Shown here: positions 44,842 to 57,404 of the stretch, piece after piece
Layout of the letters: every line of letters begins with the position of its first letter
Numbering within the stretch: the stretch's first letter is position 1
DNA from: Eremomyces bilateralis CBS 781.70
Taxonomy: Eukaryota > Ascomycota > Dothideomycetes > Eremomycetales > Eremomycetaceae
Assembly: GCF_010015585.1 (NCBI RefSeq)
Contig: NW_022985070.1
Span: 1,076,524-1,140,523 of the forward strand
DNA: 64,000 nt
Direction of reading: 5' to 3'
The notes under the pieces: generated by a model
Told to the model about the DNA's origin: nothing
Databases searched by the model: none
The model's input: the letters and a program-made list of their open reading frames with translations, nothing else
Made by a program: the position numbers and the translations under genes

Positions 44842-47800
44842 TTACATCACAGTACATACGGCTCCAGTTCCTTCATCGTCATCTAGCGGATCCTTGCTCA
44901 CCAGAGTAGGAGACGTGCACAGGTCTTCCCAGTAAATATGCTGCATAAATCCGGACCTTGGGGTCTGAAAAAGTTCAGCCATTACTTTCAAGCACTCTTC
45001 GTCCTCCGTTGCAAGCATCTGGGCAAATAAAAATTAGTCTTTCTTGTCTTTCGCGTTTGGGAAGTAGAGAATAGTGTAGTCATAATTGACCTCCCTATGC
45101 GCGGCGTTTGTGCATGACGTCCTATGCAATGCCTTCTCCAAAGCCCACACAAACATATCTTAAACTCAATCGCCGGGAAATGACGTACCAGACCTGTTAG
45201 CGATGCTCTCCTTTCCTTTCTCATTTTTGGATCTGCCTCATAAGCCTGGATCCACAGCGGATGACGCATCTTCTCCAGTCTAGTGAATTGAATGGTTAGC
45301 ACGGTCTGTTCTGAAATGCTTCTGCAACATTGAAAACTCAAGGAAAAGAGACGACTTTGGAGAAGAATATTTATAGGAAACGCAACCATCCTTACTTGTC
45401 TTCGATACGATGGAATAACACCATGAACATAGCAGTGGTCCAGATGTAATTTAGACCTATTGGGTCAAGGAGTTAGCGCCTTGCAATCACGGATGACTTT
45501 GGCGGTCGAAAGGTCCCAAAGCCCATAGATTGTTGAGTGTGGAGATATCTGGGGTAGAAAATCGCTTACTGGAAACCGGTTGCTGGCCAGAAACATCGTT
45601 AATAATGTCAAGTTTGAGCAAGTCCAATAGTGCTGCGTCGCTCAAACCAATCTTGCTTCTATTACCGCCGGCGGTGGGCTTGGAGATGCCGGAAGTTGAG
45701 TAATCCTTGGGTCGTGAGCTCAAGAATGCTTCAGTAAGTTCTTGGTCGACATGGCCCTTATGGATCAACGCTGACATTTCAATCATCGCGTCATCATGTA
45801 GCCCCTCTGCTCTTGCGCGTCTGACAAGTGTCGTATTCTTCAATACCTTCTTACCTGTAGCCGGATCGACTGGATGTTTCATTTGGCCAATTCGCAGTAT
45901 AGAGAGGATGGAAAGCACGGGAATATTCTCGTCGGGTATTCTTTCGGGAATCCAATCTGCTTCACGATAGAGCCTAAGAATGGACTTTTTCTTGAAGAAG
46001 CGGTTTGCATTCGTATCCAAGATTCCATGGATATCAAAGGCTGTACGAGCGGCAGCCCTTGAAGTTTGTCTTCGGACAGTGGCACGGCGAGAGCCCGACT
46101 TGTCGAGTGCTGCAGTGAAGGCTGTGGCAAAATCAGAGGTCGGTATTTGACCATCAGCAAAGAATGCCTCGGGGAAGAGCGACTGCAAGCTGGCGTAAAG
46201 CCCAACTGGCTCACTGATATAACCCTTCTGGACCAGCATGTTGTGCAGATGTATGACGCACATGGGCTCCGGTATTCTGTCCATGATCAAGAGGCCCACT
46301 GCATATGCAAGCTCTAATGCCTCCATTAGGCCAACCCCGCAAAGAAACGGAGAATACTCCCAGAGGCCGTTGGCAGTAGTATTTGAGAAGCGTGATGGAG
46401 GAATCGTTGTCAGGCCGTACATGTACTTTGACTCTCCAAGCCAATTGATGAAATCATAACGAAGCTCGGTTAGCAGTTCTGAATGATCTCGATGGCGATT
46501 CGGGTTTCCGTGCATTTTGGCATCTTTTTCGAAAAATTGATTCAAAACATCAACGCCGTTGCAAAACCCACGACCCATGGCCACATTTTCGCGATCCATG
46601 AAGAGGTCAACGTCTCTCCTCGGACGGAATGCTCGGGCGGGTGGGTATAGAAGATGTCCTTTGAGACAATTAAATGACCAGCCCCGGGAGACTGTCAGAG
46701 AATCGACGATGCATCTTTTTGATCAGAATTTAGTAATGATTCTTTTGAAATAGCCTTGGGAATAACGAAACAATATCTGAAAAAGGGATCTAGGCTATTA
46801 TCTTGGCGGCATGTCCAGCTAGAAATTGGTTCGAGCTTTCAAGGCATCATGCGGAGGTGTTATGGCAGCTCAAAATTTACTTACTGGAGTTGAAAGACTG
46901 TATGTGGAAGGATTTTTTTGCCACCGCCGGTACGAGGCTTTTGCATTGCAAGAGCAGTAATTTCGCCAGCAAACTATTTGTCACGAGCAGTTAGTATTTC
47001 ACCTATTCCGGAATGTAATGAGTTATAGAGCAATGAGAGATGTGGCAGAGAATCTGAAGCTTTCCTGAAGGGGGCAATATATTGTCGAGATTACGCACCT
47101 CATTCAAGCCGAACAATCTTCGGTGTTCATTCCACGGGCCACTGGTAGACCAATCGACGTTCTCGAGGGCAATTCGTTGATGTTTCATTGTAATTCGTTG
47201 AACGACGATTGATGAAAAGACATTCACCAAGTCATAGAGCCAATTGATTGTGTATGCCCGGCGCCACTTGATCCGCTGTTCCTTGGTGGCACGTTGAAGA
47301 TCAAGGGCTGGATCCCAGTTTCTGATCTCAGAGAGCAGGCGTTTTGTTGGCTTGCCGCTGCGAGTTGCTTGAAAATCGGTTACAAAGTCAAGGAGAGCCT
47401 GATAGGTGTGTACCAAGAATTGCTCTTTGACGTCGAGATCCATTTCCTGAACCTTTGTGAACGACTTTCCGTCAGGCTCCACTCGATGCAAAGCCGCGTG
47501 GAACATTCCTTGGGCATTTTCTACATTCCCACGTGTGATGGTATTCATAACCGTCTCGTAGGAGTCGTGTCCAGGAAAATCCACAAAGATTGATAATTCC
47601 GACTGCTCGATCATTCCAATAGCAATATTGGACATCTCGCCTGCAACAGCACTGTTGAGGCCGCCGTATGAGACCTGACGCCAAAGAGATTGAATAGAGT
47701 TCCGGAGATCGATCCACTGCCTGACAAGGGAATAGACGGCCATCAGATAGTCAGTAAGAAGTCCACTCTCGTCTTCGATGATACGGTAACTTTCCAGAGG

Positions 47801-48701
47801 GACTTCTTCAAGACTAGGCTCCTTAACAGCCGGCTGGGGGTTCTTTTTGGACTTTTGTCTTCGTTTGCCATGCTTTCTGCTTCCTTTAGACTTCTTCTGC
47901 TGTTGCCTGGTCGGGATATTTGTAGATGGTCCATCGAGTCGCTCGGTATCATCCGCTTCCTTCTCCTCCTCCTCCTCCTCCTCCTCCTCCTTCTTGCCAC
48001 CAAGCCCGAGAATGGAGAACTGGTTTGCAAATATAGCCTGGTCTAAATCTTCTTCATCGGGAGGCTCTGTCGCAGCCTTCTGCCTTGCAATCCAAGCATC
48101 GCCTCCAAGAACGTGAAAAGCCTCGGTCAGGACATCAATAAAAAGTTTGTGGGATGTATTACTCCTTTCAATTTCCGGATCGGGCTTCCTCGACACGATT
48201 TGCACGAATGCTTCATGGGTTGCCTTCCTCGCCGCTATTATAGACTGCCAAAATTGGAACCATTAGTACTTAGGCTCCGTTGGAGGTAATGAGACAATGT
48301 AGCTATTGTAGATGACTTTGTCTAGGAAAGACGTCTCAAACAGCCCAACCTCTGACGAGGAGAAAACCTACCTGGAAGAGACGGTAAATCTCTAGCGGAA
48401 CTAGATTGACATGCTGCGCAATAAGCTTTGAGACAGGGACGAAGGAGGAGATTGCAATTTGGCCGGTATTATTGATTGCTTAATAACGAATCTATCAGCA
48501 CTTGTGTTGGATTTTTGAAATCAATGGAAATAATGAGTTGGTTCTGCATTCCAAGAATGAGGATTTGCGGAGCTGGGAGCATTCACATTCTGAGATCTGT
48601 AGATTCGACGACTCTAGAATCTTGTTTGAGGTGTGTATCATCCAGCGGACTAAATGATTTTGATCTCGCTTGTACTGGTAGTATGAGTAGCGGTCCACCA
48701 T
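44842..48701 (-). CDS. DUF6604-type fungal protein, eight exons
   Basis: Large protein of about 1000 aa. Exons: 48587-48701, 48372-48478, 47099-48244, 46885-46973, 45498-46714, 45396-45456, 45189-45279 and 44842-45018; lengths are in phase throughout. The N-terminal DUF6604 region starts MVDRYSYYQYKRDQNHLVRW and continues NTGQIAISSFVPVSKLIAQH. A low-complexity stretch of nine Glu follows, encoded by a CTC/TCC run at 47963-47990, then KKSKGSRKHGKRRQKSKKN. Later conserved parts are IFVDFPGHDSYETVMNTI, QCIVDSLTVSRGWS, RRDVDLFMDRENVAMGRGF and NGLWEYSPFLCGVGLMEA. The C-terminal exons supply NYIWTTAMFMVLFHRIEDK and RHPLWIQAYEADPKMRKE. Function unknown; such proteins are often of variable occurrence among fungal strains. 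The first and fifth donors (GTGAAT, GTCATC) are weak. Confidence 0.78.
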
Positions 48702-49640
48702 GGTGACTGTGGGGTGTCCCTTATGAGCGACACTTGATGGCTTGATGACTTAAGGAATGTCGTTTGTGGACCATCGTTGTTCGAGGTCGTGATCGCAAAC
48801 TGTAGAGTATTTTGTGGTGGGAGCCACTGCGAGCACCGCCCTGTTTTGCTGCAAGCATCCCCCAAAATGCCCCCATACAACCCCATATCACGTGATACAA
48901 AAATCTTGCATTTTGATTGGCCCATTCAAGGAAATTTACCGCGCCCCACGCGCCCATCATTACCCGTACAAGAGAAGACGCGAACTGTCAGAGATCAGGC
49001 TTTCAGGAGATCTCTATTTTTCGGGACCCGCCGGTCTCCAGACCGCGCCCCCATTTCTTAGTCGTATTTAGGTGGTCTAGCCCCTATGGTTCCCCCGTGG
49101 TTCCCACGTGGAGGAGCATCCCACACCCCAGCCAATGCTTCTTTCTTTGCTTCTTCGCTCGTTTTGAGGAAACCAAGGTCCCCACGACCATCAATTGTAT
49201 ACAGAACATATAAGATGAGCGTATTCCTGTAGTTTGTACGCTCATTAAGGATCAAGATCAATCAACACTTTCAATTCTTGGTAATCAAGTGCTCTCCTGC
49301 TGAAGTCGCATCTCCAGATCACCTGATCAAAGGAACAGCTATACTCTGTCACGAACCGGCAAGCGGTTCGCCCAAAGAGAGCCTTGAGGAACGAAGCTCG
49401 AGTTGGCGATTTTGAATTCCAAAACGGCACTTGAATTATTCACAGAAGCATCACGAAAGGTTTACAGTTCATTGGTTGGTCCGTATTCCTAATTCATTTG
49501 TTTTTGGAATAATGGCGACCTGCCCAACTGAGGGAGAGCGTTGACTTTGATATATATATCACAGTTCTGAATCGATAGATCTAATACCCATGAGTCTGTC
49601 ATTCGAAATCTAATGAAAAGAGAATACTATTTCATGCCTT
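48702..49640. other. Intergenic
   Basis: Upstream region of the DUF6604 gene. No supported gene. Confidence 0.4.
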
Positions 49641-50198
49641 TTAGTGTTTGTAACCAAATACTCTTAATCTATGTCGTGACGCTTCTGCGCTAGGTGCCGT
49701 CACGTCCACATACACATTGTCGGATGGTAGCTTACGTGATGATTTTTGTTTATACTGGCACGTCAAAATTTTTAGGAGGATGATGGTTACGACGCGGGCG
49801 AAGTCCGCTATTAGAGCTCCTAGGTAGATCAGATATATTCGAGGAGTCGCGCGGGTGCGCAGTGGTAGAGAGAGAGAAGGGGGAGTGGATTTTGAGCCTG
49901 TGGTGCGGTCTGTATGCGGTTGATCGAGTCTACGTGGCGTCGAGTCCGGTGGAGTTGGTATTTCAATGGCCGGGTCCGAGAGACACGGTTTTTTCGAAGG
50001 AGTCAATAGAGCAGACCGGCCCTCCCAGCGATCGAGTCGTTTCGATGGTGGAGTGGTGGCCGGGGTCGAGGTGGGTTCTGTGGACGCAGGCTTCGGCAAG
50101 TAGGCCAGAACCAGGACTCGGAGGGCCAGAAGGTTGGTGTCAGATGTATGACCGGCCACTTTTCCAGTGAGGCTGAGGAATGATCCTGCCCGAAGCAA
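49641..50198 (-). CDS. Doubtful hypothetical protein with one hydrophobic segment
   Basis: Open frame of 185 aa that I do not recognise. It is Pro/Ser/Thr-rich in the middle and has one hydrophobic stretch (IYLIYLGALIADFARVVTII) that could span a membrane. No family resemblance and no intron evidence. It may be a chance frame; its length and the isolated hydrophobic segment are the only support. Confidence 0.25.
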   Translation of the reverse strand: MLRAGSFLSLTGKVAGHTSDTNLLALRVLVLAYLPKPASTEPTSTPATTPPSKRLDRWEGRSALLTPSKKPCLSDPAIEIPTPPDSTPRRLDQPHTDRTTGSKSTPPSLSLPLRTRATPRIYLIYLGALIADFARVVTIILLKILTCQYKQKSSRKLPSDNVYVDVTAPSAEASRHRLRVFGYKH

Positions 50199-50286
50199 TC
50201 GTAAAGTATATAAACATCTGTCGCACGTGATGTGCTAAAATGGTTGGGAGTTAGGTGCTGTTGTTATAGTAGCGAAGTTGTTGTAT

Positions 50287-50334
50287 TGTGTAAGTTGTGT
50301 GTAAGTTGTGTGTAAGTTCTATAAGTTGTGTGTT
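50287..50334. repeat. Short tandem repeat (TAAGTTGTGTG-like)
   Basis: About four imperfect copies of an 11-bp TAAGTTGTGTG unit. Low complexity in non-coding sequence. Confidence 0.7.
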
Positions 50335-51036
50335 CTAGCTGAATGCCTGGTCCCCCGGCCCAACAGATATACGAGAGTCACGGCAAGATTATTAATGCAG
50401 TTTGTAGCCTTGGACTCCTAGAGCTCATGCCTTGGCCTGCGACAACATCTTATCGTATAAGGTGTGGAATTGAAGTGTGGAATGGAAGTGTGCTTTGTCT
50501 CAGGGGGAGATATTTGGGAAAAGCAGGGCGCCGCCAAAAACAGCGTCATAAACCGCTCTTTTCGGCGGCAATTTCACAGGTCCTCAGATTCTATGTGTAA
50601 TTAAGGCTTCCCTTCACCCCTGACGGATTCCCTGATGGGTTCCCCACACCGATAGCGGAGAAATGCTCAGCGTGAAATTACCTAGATGTAATATACACTC
50701 CAGCGAACTCGTTCAGTTTAAAATGATAACTGTTTGCGTTCCATTAGACCTATACTTAAAATGGAATATCAGAACCACCACAGATTTGATACAGAAAGGA
50801 AGATTTAAATTTGGACATTCACCGTACGAACCTGTAGGGGATCCCCTGCCCCAACCAGCCCGCTACGCCTCCGCATCTGACTCGGGTCGACATGCGCGCC
50901 ACGTCTGAAATCGGCCCTCATCCACCGCCCCCTCTCCCCCTCCGCCAAATCCCACCACGCGCACCACCGCATCGCGCCATTCGATCCCTCAGGTCATGGA
51001 CCACCCCGCGCTTCATTGGCGTTCACGACCGCGGGA
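50335..51036. other. Intergenic
   Basis: Upstream region of the next gene; ends in a pyrimidine-rich C-run stretch (50910-51000) just before the start, typical of fungal promoters. No other gene seen. Confidence 0.45.
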
Positions 51037-52876
51037 ATGGCGTCGGAAGAATTCCTGACGCAGCTGCCGCTAAGGATCGTCGATCGGCTGGTGCATCTGG
51101 ATCGGAGCTTTGGGGACACCGCACGGGCGGTGGGCGAAGCGTTGGAGGGAGGGGATGGGAAGGGAGCGGAACGGGAGGGGAGGGGAGGGCAGGTGGGGAT
51201 TGGAGGGCTGGAGGAGACTTTTCAGACGGGGTTGATGCTGAAGCGGCAGTTGGATGAGTTGGAGAAAGAGTGTAAGCATCGCATTTGCTGTGTCCTTCCC
51301 TCTGGTGTTCTGATGTCGGTTTGCGCTTGCGACGACTTCACGGCATAGTCCTTTACTACAGACGCTGATACGGAGGAATGCCATAGCCTCTATTCCTGAC
51401 CGCTCTGGTCACCTCGCGCTGCTTTTGAATAGCGAATATGTCCTCTGGTCGCTGAACGCCCATACCCCGCTCCGGCTCAACCCCTTCCTGTCGCACTGGG
51501 TCGAGGTGGTGAGGAACTACGAGATGCGAAACAGCATTGTGATCGAGGAGGTGGGAACGAAGATGAATGATTCGAGCCTCCAGAGCGCTCGAGTGGAGAT
51601 GGTGAAGCTCATCCTCGCTGGAGAGATCGAGGTATGTCAAGGGTAGATGCTCCTGGTCGATGAATCTTTCATCTGAACGTCTTAGACACTGTCGTCTCTG
51701 GCTCCGAAACAATTCGCCGACCGCCTACGCCTCTTCCCACCGCGCGACCTCGACATCGCTCCCTTCATCGAAATGCTGGAGGAAGAAGGCATCTGGGATC
51801 CTGAGTCTCCTGTGCCCTCGTCCCGTCCGACCCCCACCCACTCCCGATCGTCCTCCTTTCAAAACCGCGAGACTTCCGAGCCCAGCGCCGATTCCGGGTC
51901 CAATAAGCCTCCACCGTCTGAGTCTCCCAACGCGGATGCCATGCCGTCTCACGAACCCCAGGCCCGGGTTCCAAAATTCAAATCTCGACCTACCCCTCTC
52001 ACACCCTCCACACTCGAACACCACCTTCAGGCCAACCCCATCCAAACCCTTCGTACGCTCACGCACCTCCCCATCGACCTCTCCTCCCTCGACCTCCTCA
52101 CCACCGCGCTCACGTCTCCATTTCTGGTCGTCATCGGCATTGAGCCCCCCTCCGTTGCGCGAGACTACATCCAGCACGCGTTACGCGTCATAGAAGGGGG
52201 CGTGAACGCTCCCGACCCCAATGATGCGCCCTCTCGCGCACCGCCGCAGTGGAATGAGTGGCGGGACACCCAGCCTCAGAGCGTGTACGAAGACGACGAC
52301 GACGAAGACGACGACGACGAAGACGAAGAAGATGACGGAGACGAATATGAGGACGACGGCGAAGCATCCACCCCACGCGGACGCACAGCCGAGCTCCACG
52401 ACATGGGCATCGAGATCATGTGGGAGCGCGGCGCGACGCCGAGCCTGCCGCATCCGTCGCTGGGCGTCCCTCCGAGCCGTCGGAGCGGTGAAGACGGCCG
52501 AGCGGCGGAAGGAAAACAGGCAGGGACGGCCGCGCAGGCTCAGAATCGTGCTTCAGCCACCGAAGCAGCCCGCGCAGGCGCCATCGCAACCGATCCCGCG
52601 GAGGACATGCCAACGGACCGGGCGTCGCTGCAACGCGCCGCGACGCTGTTAGTGCTGTTCGTGCGGTCGCTGATTAGGAAGGGGATCGTGGAAGTGCAGG
52701 ACCTGTACTGGGAGATCCAGGAGCTGTGCGTTCGGTTCCTGTGGGTGAAAGACGTGAGGAGGTTGAAAGCGTGGGTCGAGACGGGGGAGGACGAGGAAGA
52801 AGACACGAATGTGGAGGTAGGTGGAGGGAAGGAGAAAAGCAAAGGCGTGGACGGGGAACGAGAAAGGGGAGGCTGA
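51037..52876 (+). CDS. Hypothetical protein with acidic tract
   Basis: Three exons: 51037 to about 51318 (donor uncertain), 51362-51631 and 51686-52876, about 580 aa. I do not recognise the family. The start MASEEFLTQLPLRIVDRLVH opens a helical N-terminal part. The second exon gives NAIASIPDRSGHLALLLNSE and NPFLSHWVEVVRNYEMRNS, and joins cleanly in phase to TLSSLAPKQFADRLRLFPPR. A Ser/Pro-rich linker follows, then a strongly acidic run of Asp/Glu near 52290-52360. A helical C-terminal part comes last (LQRAATLLVLFVRSLIRKGI, LKAWVETGEDEEED). The coherent exons indicate a real gene. A strong GTAAGC donor at 51272 would break the frame, so the first exon end is doubtful. No signal peptide or membrane segment. 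Confidence 0.6.
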
Positions 52877-53318
52877 TAGATGTCGTATTGTAAGGGACAA
52901 CGGGCACGAAAGGGGCATCTTTATGCCTACCAAAGAAATCTATCTAGCTGCAAGGAGTAGGCCCGGGGTCAACTTTGAACAACTGGGTCATCATTTGAAA
53001 CTGGGAACTTATGCTGCATACTGATGGGAGATCCACTCCACCCAGAACGATCCGCTTGTCAGTGTGTCGTATTCTAGCGTTCCTTGTCACTGCGTCGATG
53101 AAGCTTCTGGCGTCTCTTGCTCGAGGTTTCGCAACTCTGAATTGGTATCTAGCTATAACTCAGGGGTATTCGCAAGGGTGTTCGTCCAGATCGCTCCGCA
53201 ATGCTAAGTTATTCCAACCCGCATAACCATAGGTTCCATCTCCATCATAATCGTACAATCGGACCATCGCGACCCACGCCTCACTCGATCGCCTCCGTCT
53301 CCCGGATCCCAGTTTCAT
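52877..53318. other. Intergenic between convergent genes
   Basis: 3' flanks of the hypothetical gene and the CsbD-like gene. No feature seen. Confidence 0.5.
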
Positions 53319-53849
53319 CTATCTCGACACCTCCTCCTTCTGCAAATCCACCTCGACTCCCCGTTGCCGGGTCTTCCCCTCATCATGCCGCCTGTTCGCC
53401 TCCGCCTGTGATTCCCGATTCCCTGTTAGCCCTGCTACTGCGCCGCCCACCGTACCGCCCACGCGGTCCCCGATGCCCTGCCCCAGATCGCGCATCTGCC
53501 CCTCGGCCTCCTGGCCCTGGCCCTCCTTGTTCTGGCGGATACCCTCGTTCTTCAAGCCCTCGGCACCGACCAGGCCGCCGACCGCCTGCTTGCTGGCGCC
53601 CACGGTCTGGTTCCAGGAGCCGGCGGTGCGGTCGTGGTCATCTTTGGTAGCGCCGGTGGAGGAGACGGTGTAGGGGCCGGCTTTGGCGGCGGTGTGGGAG
53701 AGGTCGTGGCGGGCATCGGATTCGCCTTTGTATTGATCTGCTTTGGTCTGATCCCCGGGGTTGCCGGTTAATTTTCCGAGGAGCGATTGACCTGTGCCCT
53801 TCACTTGGTCCACGTAGGACTGGGGGGTAGATGTGTTCTTGTCCGTCAT
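53319..53849 (-). CDS. CsbD-like general stress protein
   Basis: Single exon, 176 aa, start at MTDKNTSTPQSYVDQVKGTG. Very hydrophilic and rich in Gly, Asp, Lys, Gln and Thr. It contains CsbD-like elements (GQSLLGKLTGNPGDQTKADQ, GSWNQTVGASKQAVGGLVG, EGIRQNKEGQGQEAEGQM). Related fungal proteins are expressed in stress and conidia; this is family knowledge. No signal peptide. Longer upstream frames exist (to 54083) but run through a low-complexity leader, so this ATG is preferred. Confidence 0.8.
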   Translation of the reverse strand: MTDKNTSTPQSYVDQVKGTGQSLLGKLTGNPGDQTKADQYKGESDARHDLSHTAAKAGPYTVSSTGATKDDHDRTAGSWNQTVGASKQAVGGLVGAEGLKNEGIRQNKEGQGQEAEGQMRDLGQGIGDRVGGTVGGAVAGLTGNRESQAEANRRHDEGKTRQRGVEVDLQKEEVSR

Positions 53850-54721
53850 GATGTTGGTTGGTTTGGTTTGAATTGGTGTTTGGAAAGGATGACTTTGAAT
53901 ATGAGATTCAGACAATTGATTGATAGGATTTATAGGATTGACAGGATTGATAGGACTGAAGAATTGAAGAATTGTAGGAGCGAAGGTTGATCCTTTTATG
54001 CGCGATACCACAGCAGTATCTAGACACCTCAATGAGCCGATGACGTCAGGTATGACCTTCCCCCGGTGGGCTGGCCAGACCATTGGTGGCTAATCCATTG
54101 GGAGAGCAGGGTCTCAAAGTGACTGCACGTGACCGAAATGGAGAGCCAGAATCACATGTGCCCTTCGCAATCACGTGTTTGATCCTTGTCTGGCCCACAA
54201 TTCAGGATGGCGTTGTTGCAGCTCCACCACGTGCAACTGAGAGTCGATCCTCGTAACAGAACAGCCACCAAATACGGACAGAAAAGAATATGGACAGGTA
54301 GAGCAATGGTGCAGCTGCGAAAGACTCGAGGTTGAAGCCCGATATTCTGGCACAGATGGATGCTTCGAAACGGAAACCTAAGCTCTACAATTAGGCCCAG
54401 CTTGTTCCTCGTGGTGCCACCGCTTAATTCCTGTATTCCGTAAATGGCGCATCAGATGGGACCCGCGCGGGGTGTGAGATCATTCAAGTTCCAACTTCCA
54501 AGGCAGGGGTTGCGCTTCTCGATACTGCGTCGCCTTCTCTCCCGGATTCCACCATTCCGAACAACCTTGACCTTCAGATGAGAAATATGAATGTGTCGTC
54601 ATAACTTACCTATCGGAATAACCAGGGTAGAATCAAAACAAGCCATCGCACTAGTGCTGGATGACAAGAAATCGATCCTGCATCCCGACCGCCGAGCGTG
54701 ATCTCGAGGTGGACTGCAAGT
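53850..54721. other. Divergent promoter region with AGGATTGA-type repeats
   Basis: Upstream region of the CsbD-like and DsbA-like genes. 53916-53975 has imperfect repeats of ATTGATAGGATT/AGGATTGA and GAAGAATT close to the CsbD-like start. No gene seen. Confidence 0.5.
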
Positions 54722-55561
54722 ATGGGCTACGATTCGCAAATATCCTTTACTTTGGACACAATATGTCCCTGGTCAGTGTAACTCCGCTGAGCGCCGCGCC
54801 GATACTGCGTGCTGAAAAGCTTAGGACATACCTCGCCAAAAAACGTCTGGACGCGGCTTTGGATCAGTATCGCACCGCTCATCCCGACTCATCAGTCCGG
54901 TTTAGTGTGAAATACCTCCCATTTCAACTCTATCCGGAAGTATCGAAGGAAGGTGAAGGCAAGTACGAGTGGTACAAACGGTCCAAATATGGCGATTCAG
55001 ACGAGAAGATGCGGATGTATACCACTATCATGAGTGCGTATGGACGGAGCGTCGGGATCGACTTCAAGTTTGGAGGCACCGTCGCCAATACTCTGGATGC
55101 CCACCGTTTAATACAACGGTACCAAGAGGTCCGAGGGCCTGACTGTGCGGACAAACTAATCAATAGTATTTCCCTCTACCGCAACATTAAGCTCCCTCCC
55201 TGATAACTGGATTAGCTTTGTACATGCTGTATTTCGAGAACGAGGAGCATCCTAGCTCCCTGGACACCCTCCTCAAGGCAGCGAAGGAAGCGGGGATACC
55301 GGAGGATGAAGCGAAGGCGTTCCTTGAAGATGAGTCCGAAGGTCTCCAAGAGGTCAAGAAGTTGATGCAGGAACAGGCGAGGAATGGAACGGATGCAGTG
55401 CCAACTGTCGTGTTTGAAGGTTCGTTCTCTCAAGGTTGCCAGGCTAGACTCGGGCACATGGCTTACCAAGCGCAGGCAGAAAGCGCGACTTCACGCTGGT
55501 TGGCGCAAAGGAAGTTCAGGAATATTTCAAGACGATGGAGCAGGTCGCAAAAGAAGCTTGA
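54722..55561 (+). CDS. DsbA/FrnE-family thioredoxin-fold protein
   Basis: Exons 54722-54771, 54825-55165, 55216-55419 and 55476-55561 (226 aa), all in phase. The first exon gives MGYDSQISFTLDTICPW, joined to TYLAKKRLDAALDQY, the FrnE-type start. The active-site region is CPWT, so the second Cys of a CxxC pair is missing. VRFSVKYLPFQLYPE and SAYGRSVGIDFKFGG are typical. After the second intron come INTLYMLYFENEEHP and AVPTVVFEG, then RKRDFTLVGAKEVQEYF. Probably a cytosolic glutathione-S-transferase-kappa or isomerase-like member rather than a disulfide oxidase. No signal peptide. The substrate is not known. Confidence 0.85.
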
Positions 55562-56086
55562 GATAATATGCTTGATATAGCAAGAATCGATGATTCAACG
55601 CAGGCTGATGCGAATCATGAACAGGTATATAAGAACCGCGCACTTCCCTCGCTGGCACTGAAGGTGGGGGAGTGTTCGTGGATATGAAGACGCCATTCCA
55701 TGTCTCCACCATTTCTCAATGGCCGATATAAATCTCATAGATATATCATGTATAGGTGTAGAATGATGGCTTCCTGTACTCTGCTGTCGTCGTGGCTTGA
55801 AGCAAGAAGTATCAAATAAGGCTATGAACTAAGCCTATTTTGGTTAGTGTGTCGGATATGCAAGGGTCTCGAATCGCATATCGTGTCCTGAACCCTGAGG
55901 GACTTCAGTCCTCCAACACAACTCAACGACTGTCCTTTACGCGAACGCAGATGAGAAGCAGGAGTTGGAAATTGAAAGGCCTCAATCAGAAATGATGATC
56001 CAAATACCGTCCTAAAACAATTTCTTACTCCACCGGCGCTATTTGTGTTGTAGTATCCGCCCAGGCGATGTACCCTCGCTTTCACC
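55562..56086. other. Intergenic
   Basis: Between two genes on the same strand. I see nothing distinct. Confidence 0.5.
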
Positions 56087-57404
56087 ATGAACGGATTCGC
56101 GGACCACGGCCTTAGTGCGTCCGACTTCGAGACGCCAAAAGGAGGCTTCGCGACATTTGACGCCTTCCGTAAGTCCTTACCGAACCTGGTGGCTGCCATT
56201 ATGCCGCAATGAGCAATGAGCAATGAGAACCGAAGAGAGTCTAATATGCAACCGCAGCAAAAACAAAAGCCACCTATTTAACCCGAACACGGACCGGTTC
56301 AGCATGGACTCTGCTCTTGATCGTCACGACCGTCTACCTATGCATCACCGAAATCCGCCGCTGGGTTGACGGGACCATTTCGCACAACTTCTCCGTCGAG
56401 AAGGGCATCGGCCACCAGCTCCAAATGAACCTCGACATCATCATGGCCATGAAGTGTGAGGACCTCCGCATCAACGTGCAAGATGCCAGCGGGGATCGCA
56501 TCCTGGCGGGCGAGATGCTACAGATGGACCCCACCAAGTGGCTGCAGTGGGGCGGAGGGAAGCAGAGGAAGCAGGTTCATAAGTTGGGAGAGTCGGAGGA
56601 CAGGGACTCGATATATGGCCTCGGGGAGGATGAGGACGTTCACGACTACTTGTCGATGGCAAGAGGGAGGAGCCGATTCCCACGCACGCCGAAGGTGAAA
56701 GGCGAGGCGGACGCCTGTCGGATCTACGGAAGCTTCGACGAGAACAAGGTGCAAGGGGACTTCCACATCATGGCAAGAGGTCACGGATACCGGGAGTTTG
56801 GCGATCATCTAGATCATGGCCGTGAGTTCTTAAGGTATCCCCGATGGTTCGCAGAATGCTGACACCTTCATTCGCAGTCTTCAACTTCTCTCATCAAGTC
56901 AATGAATTGTCCTTCGGTCCGTATTACCCGAACCTGGTCAACCCCATGGATAAGACCATCGCCACCACCGAATTCCACTTCTACAAGTTCCAATACTATC
57001 TCTCCATCGTCCCCACCATTTACACGACCAACTCGCGGAACCTCGCAAAACTCCCGCAAAACTCCCACAACCCATACATTACCTCCGCGTCCGACACCGT
57101 CGTCACCAATCAATACGCCGTCACCGAACAAAGCCACCCGGTCGGCGAGGCGAACGTCCCCGGGATCTTCTTCAAATACGACATCGAGCCCATCCTTCTG
57201 CTGGTGAGCGAAGAGTCGAGCAGCTTATTTGCCCTCCTAGTGCGCCTGGTCAACGTGGTGTCCGGCGTCATGGTCGCGCTGAACTGGTGCTCCCTGCTGA
57301 GTGATTGGGTAGCCGATGTGCTGGGGCGGAGGCAGAAACGCGAAAGCCTGGGCATGCTGCACGGGCGGACGCAAAGTCTGGATAAGAAATTTCGGTACGA
57401 CTAG
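56087..57404 (+). CDS. ERV41: COPII vesicle protein Erv41 (ERGIC family)
   Basis: Membrane cargo receptor subunit cycling between ER and Golgi, paired with Erv46 in known systems. Exons 56087-56168, 56258-56821 and 56878-57404 (390 aa), in phase. The start MNGFADHGLSASDFETPKGG leads to DAFPKTKATYL and a first membrane segment (SAWTLLLIVTTVYLCITEI). The lumenal part has FSVEKGIGHQLQMNLDIIMA, CRIYGSFDENKVQGDFHIMA and, across the second intron, DHGLFNFSHQVNELSFG. YYLSIVPTIYTT and GIFFKYDIEPILLLV precede the second membrane segment (LFALLVRLVNVVSGVMVALN). The short cytosolic tail ends KKFRYD. Length and topology match the family. Confidence 0.93.
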
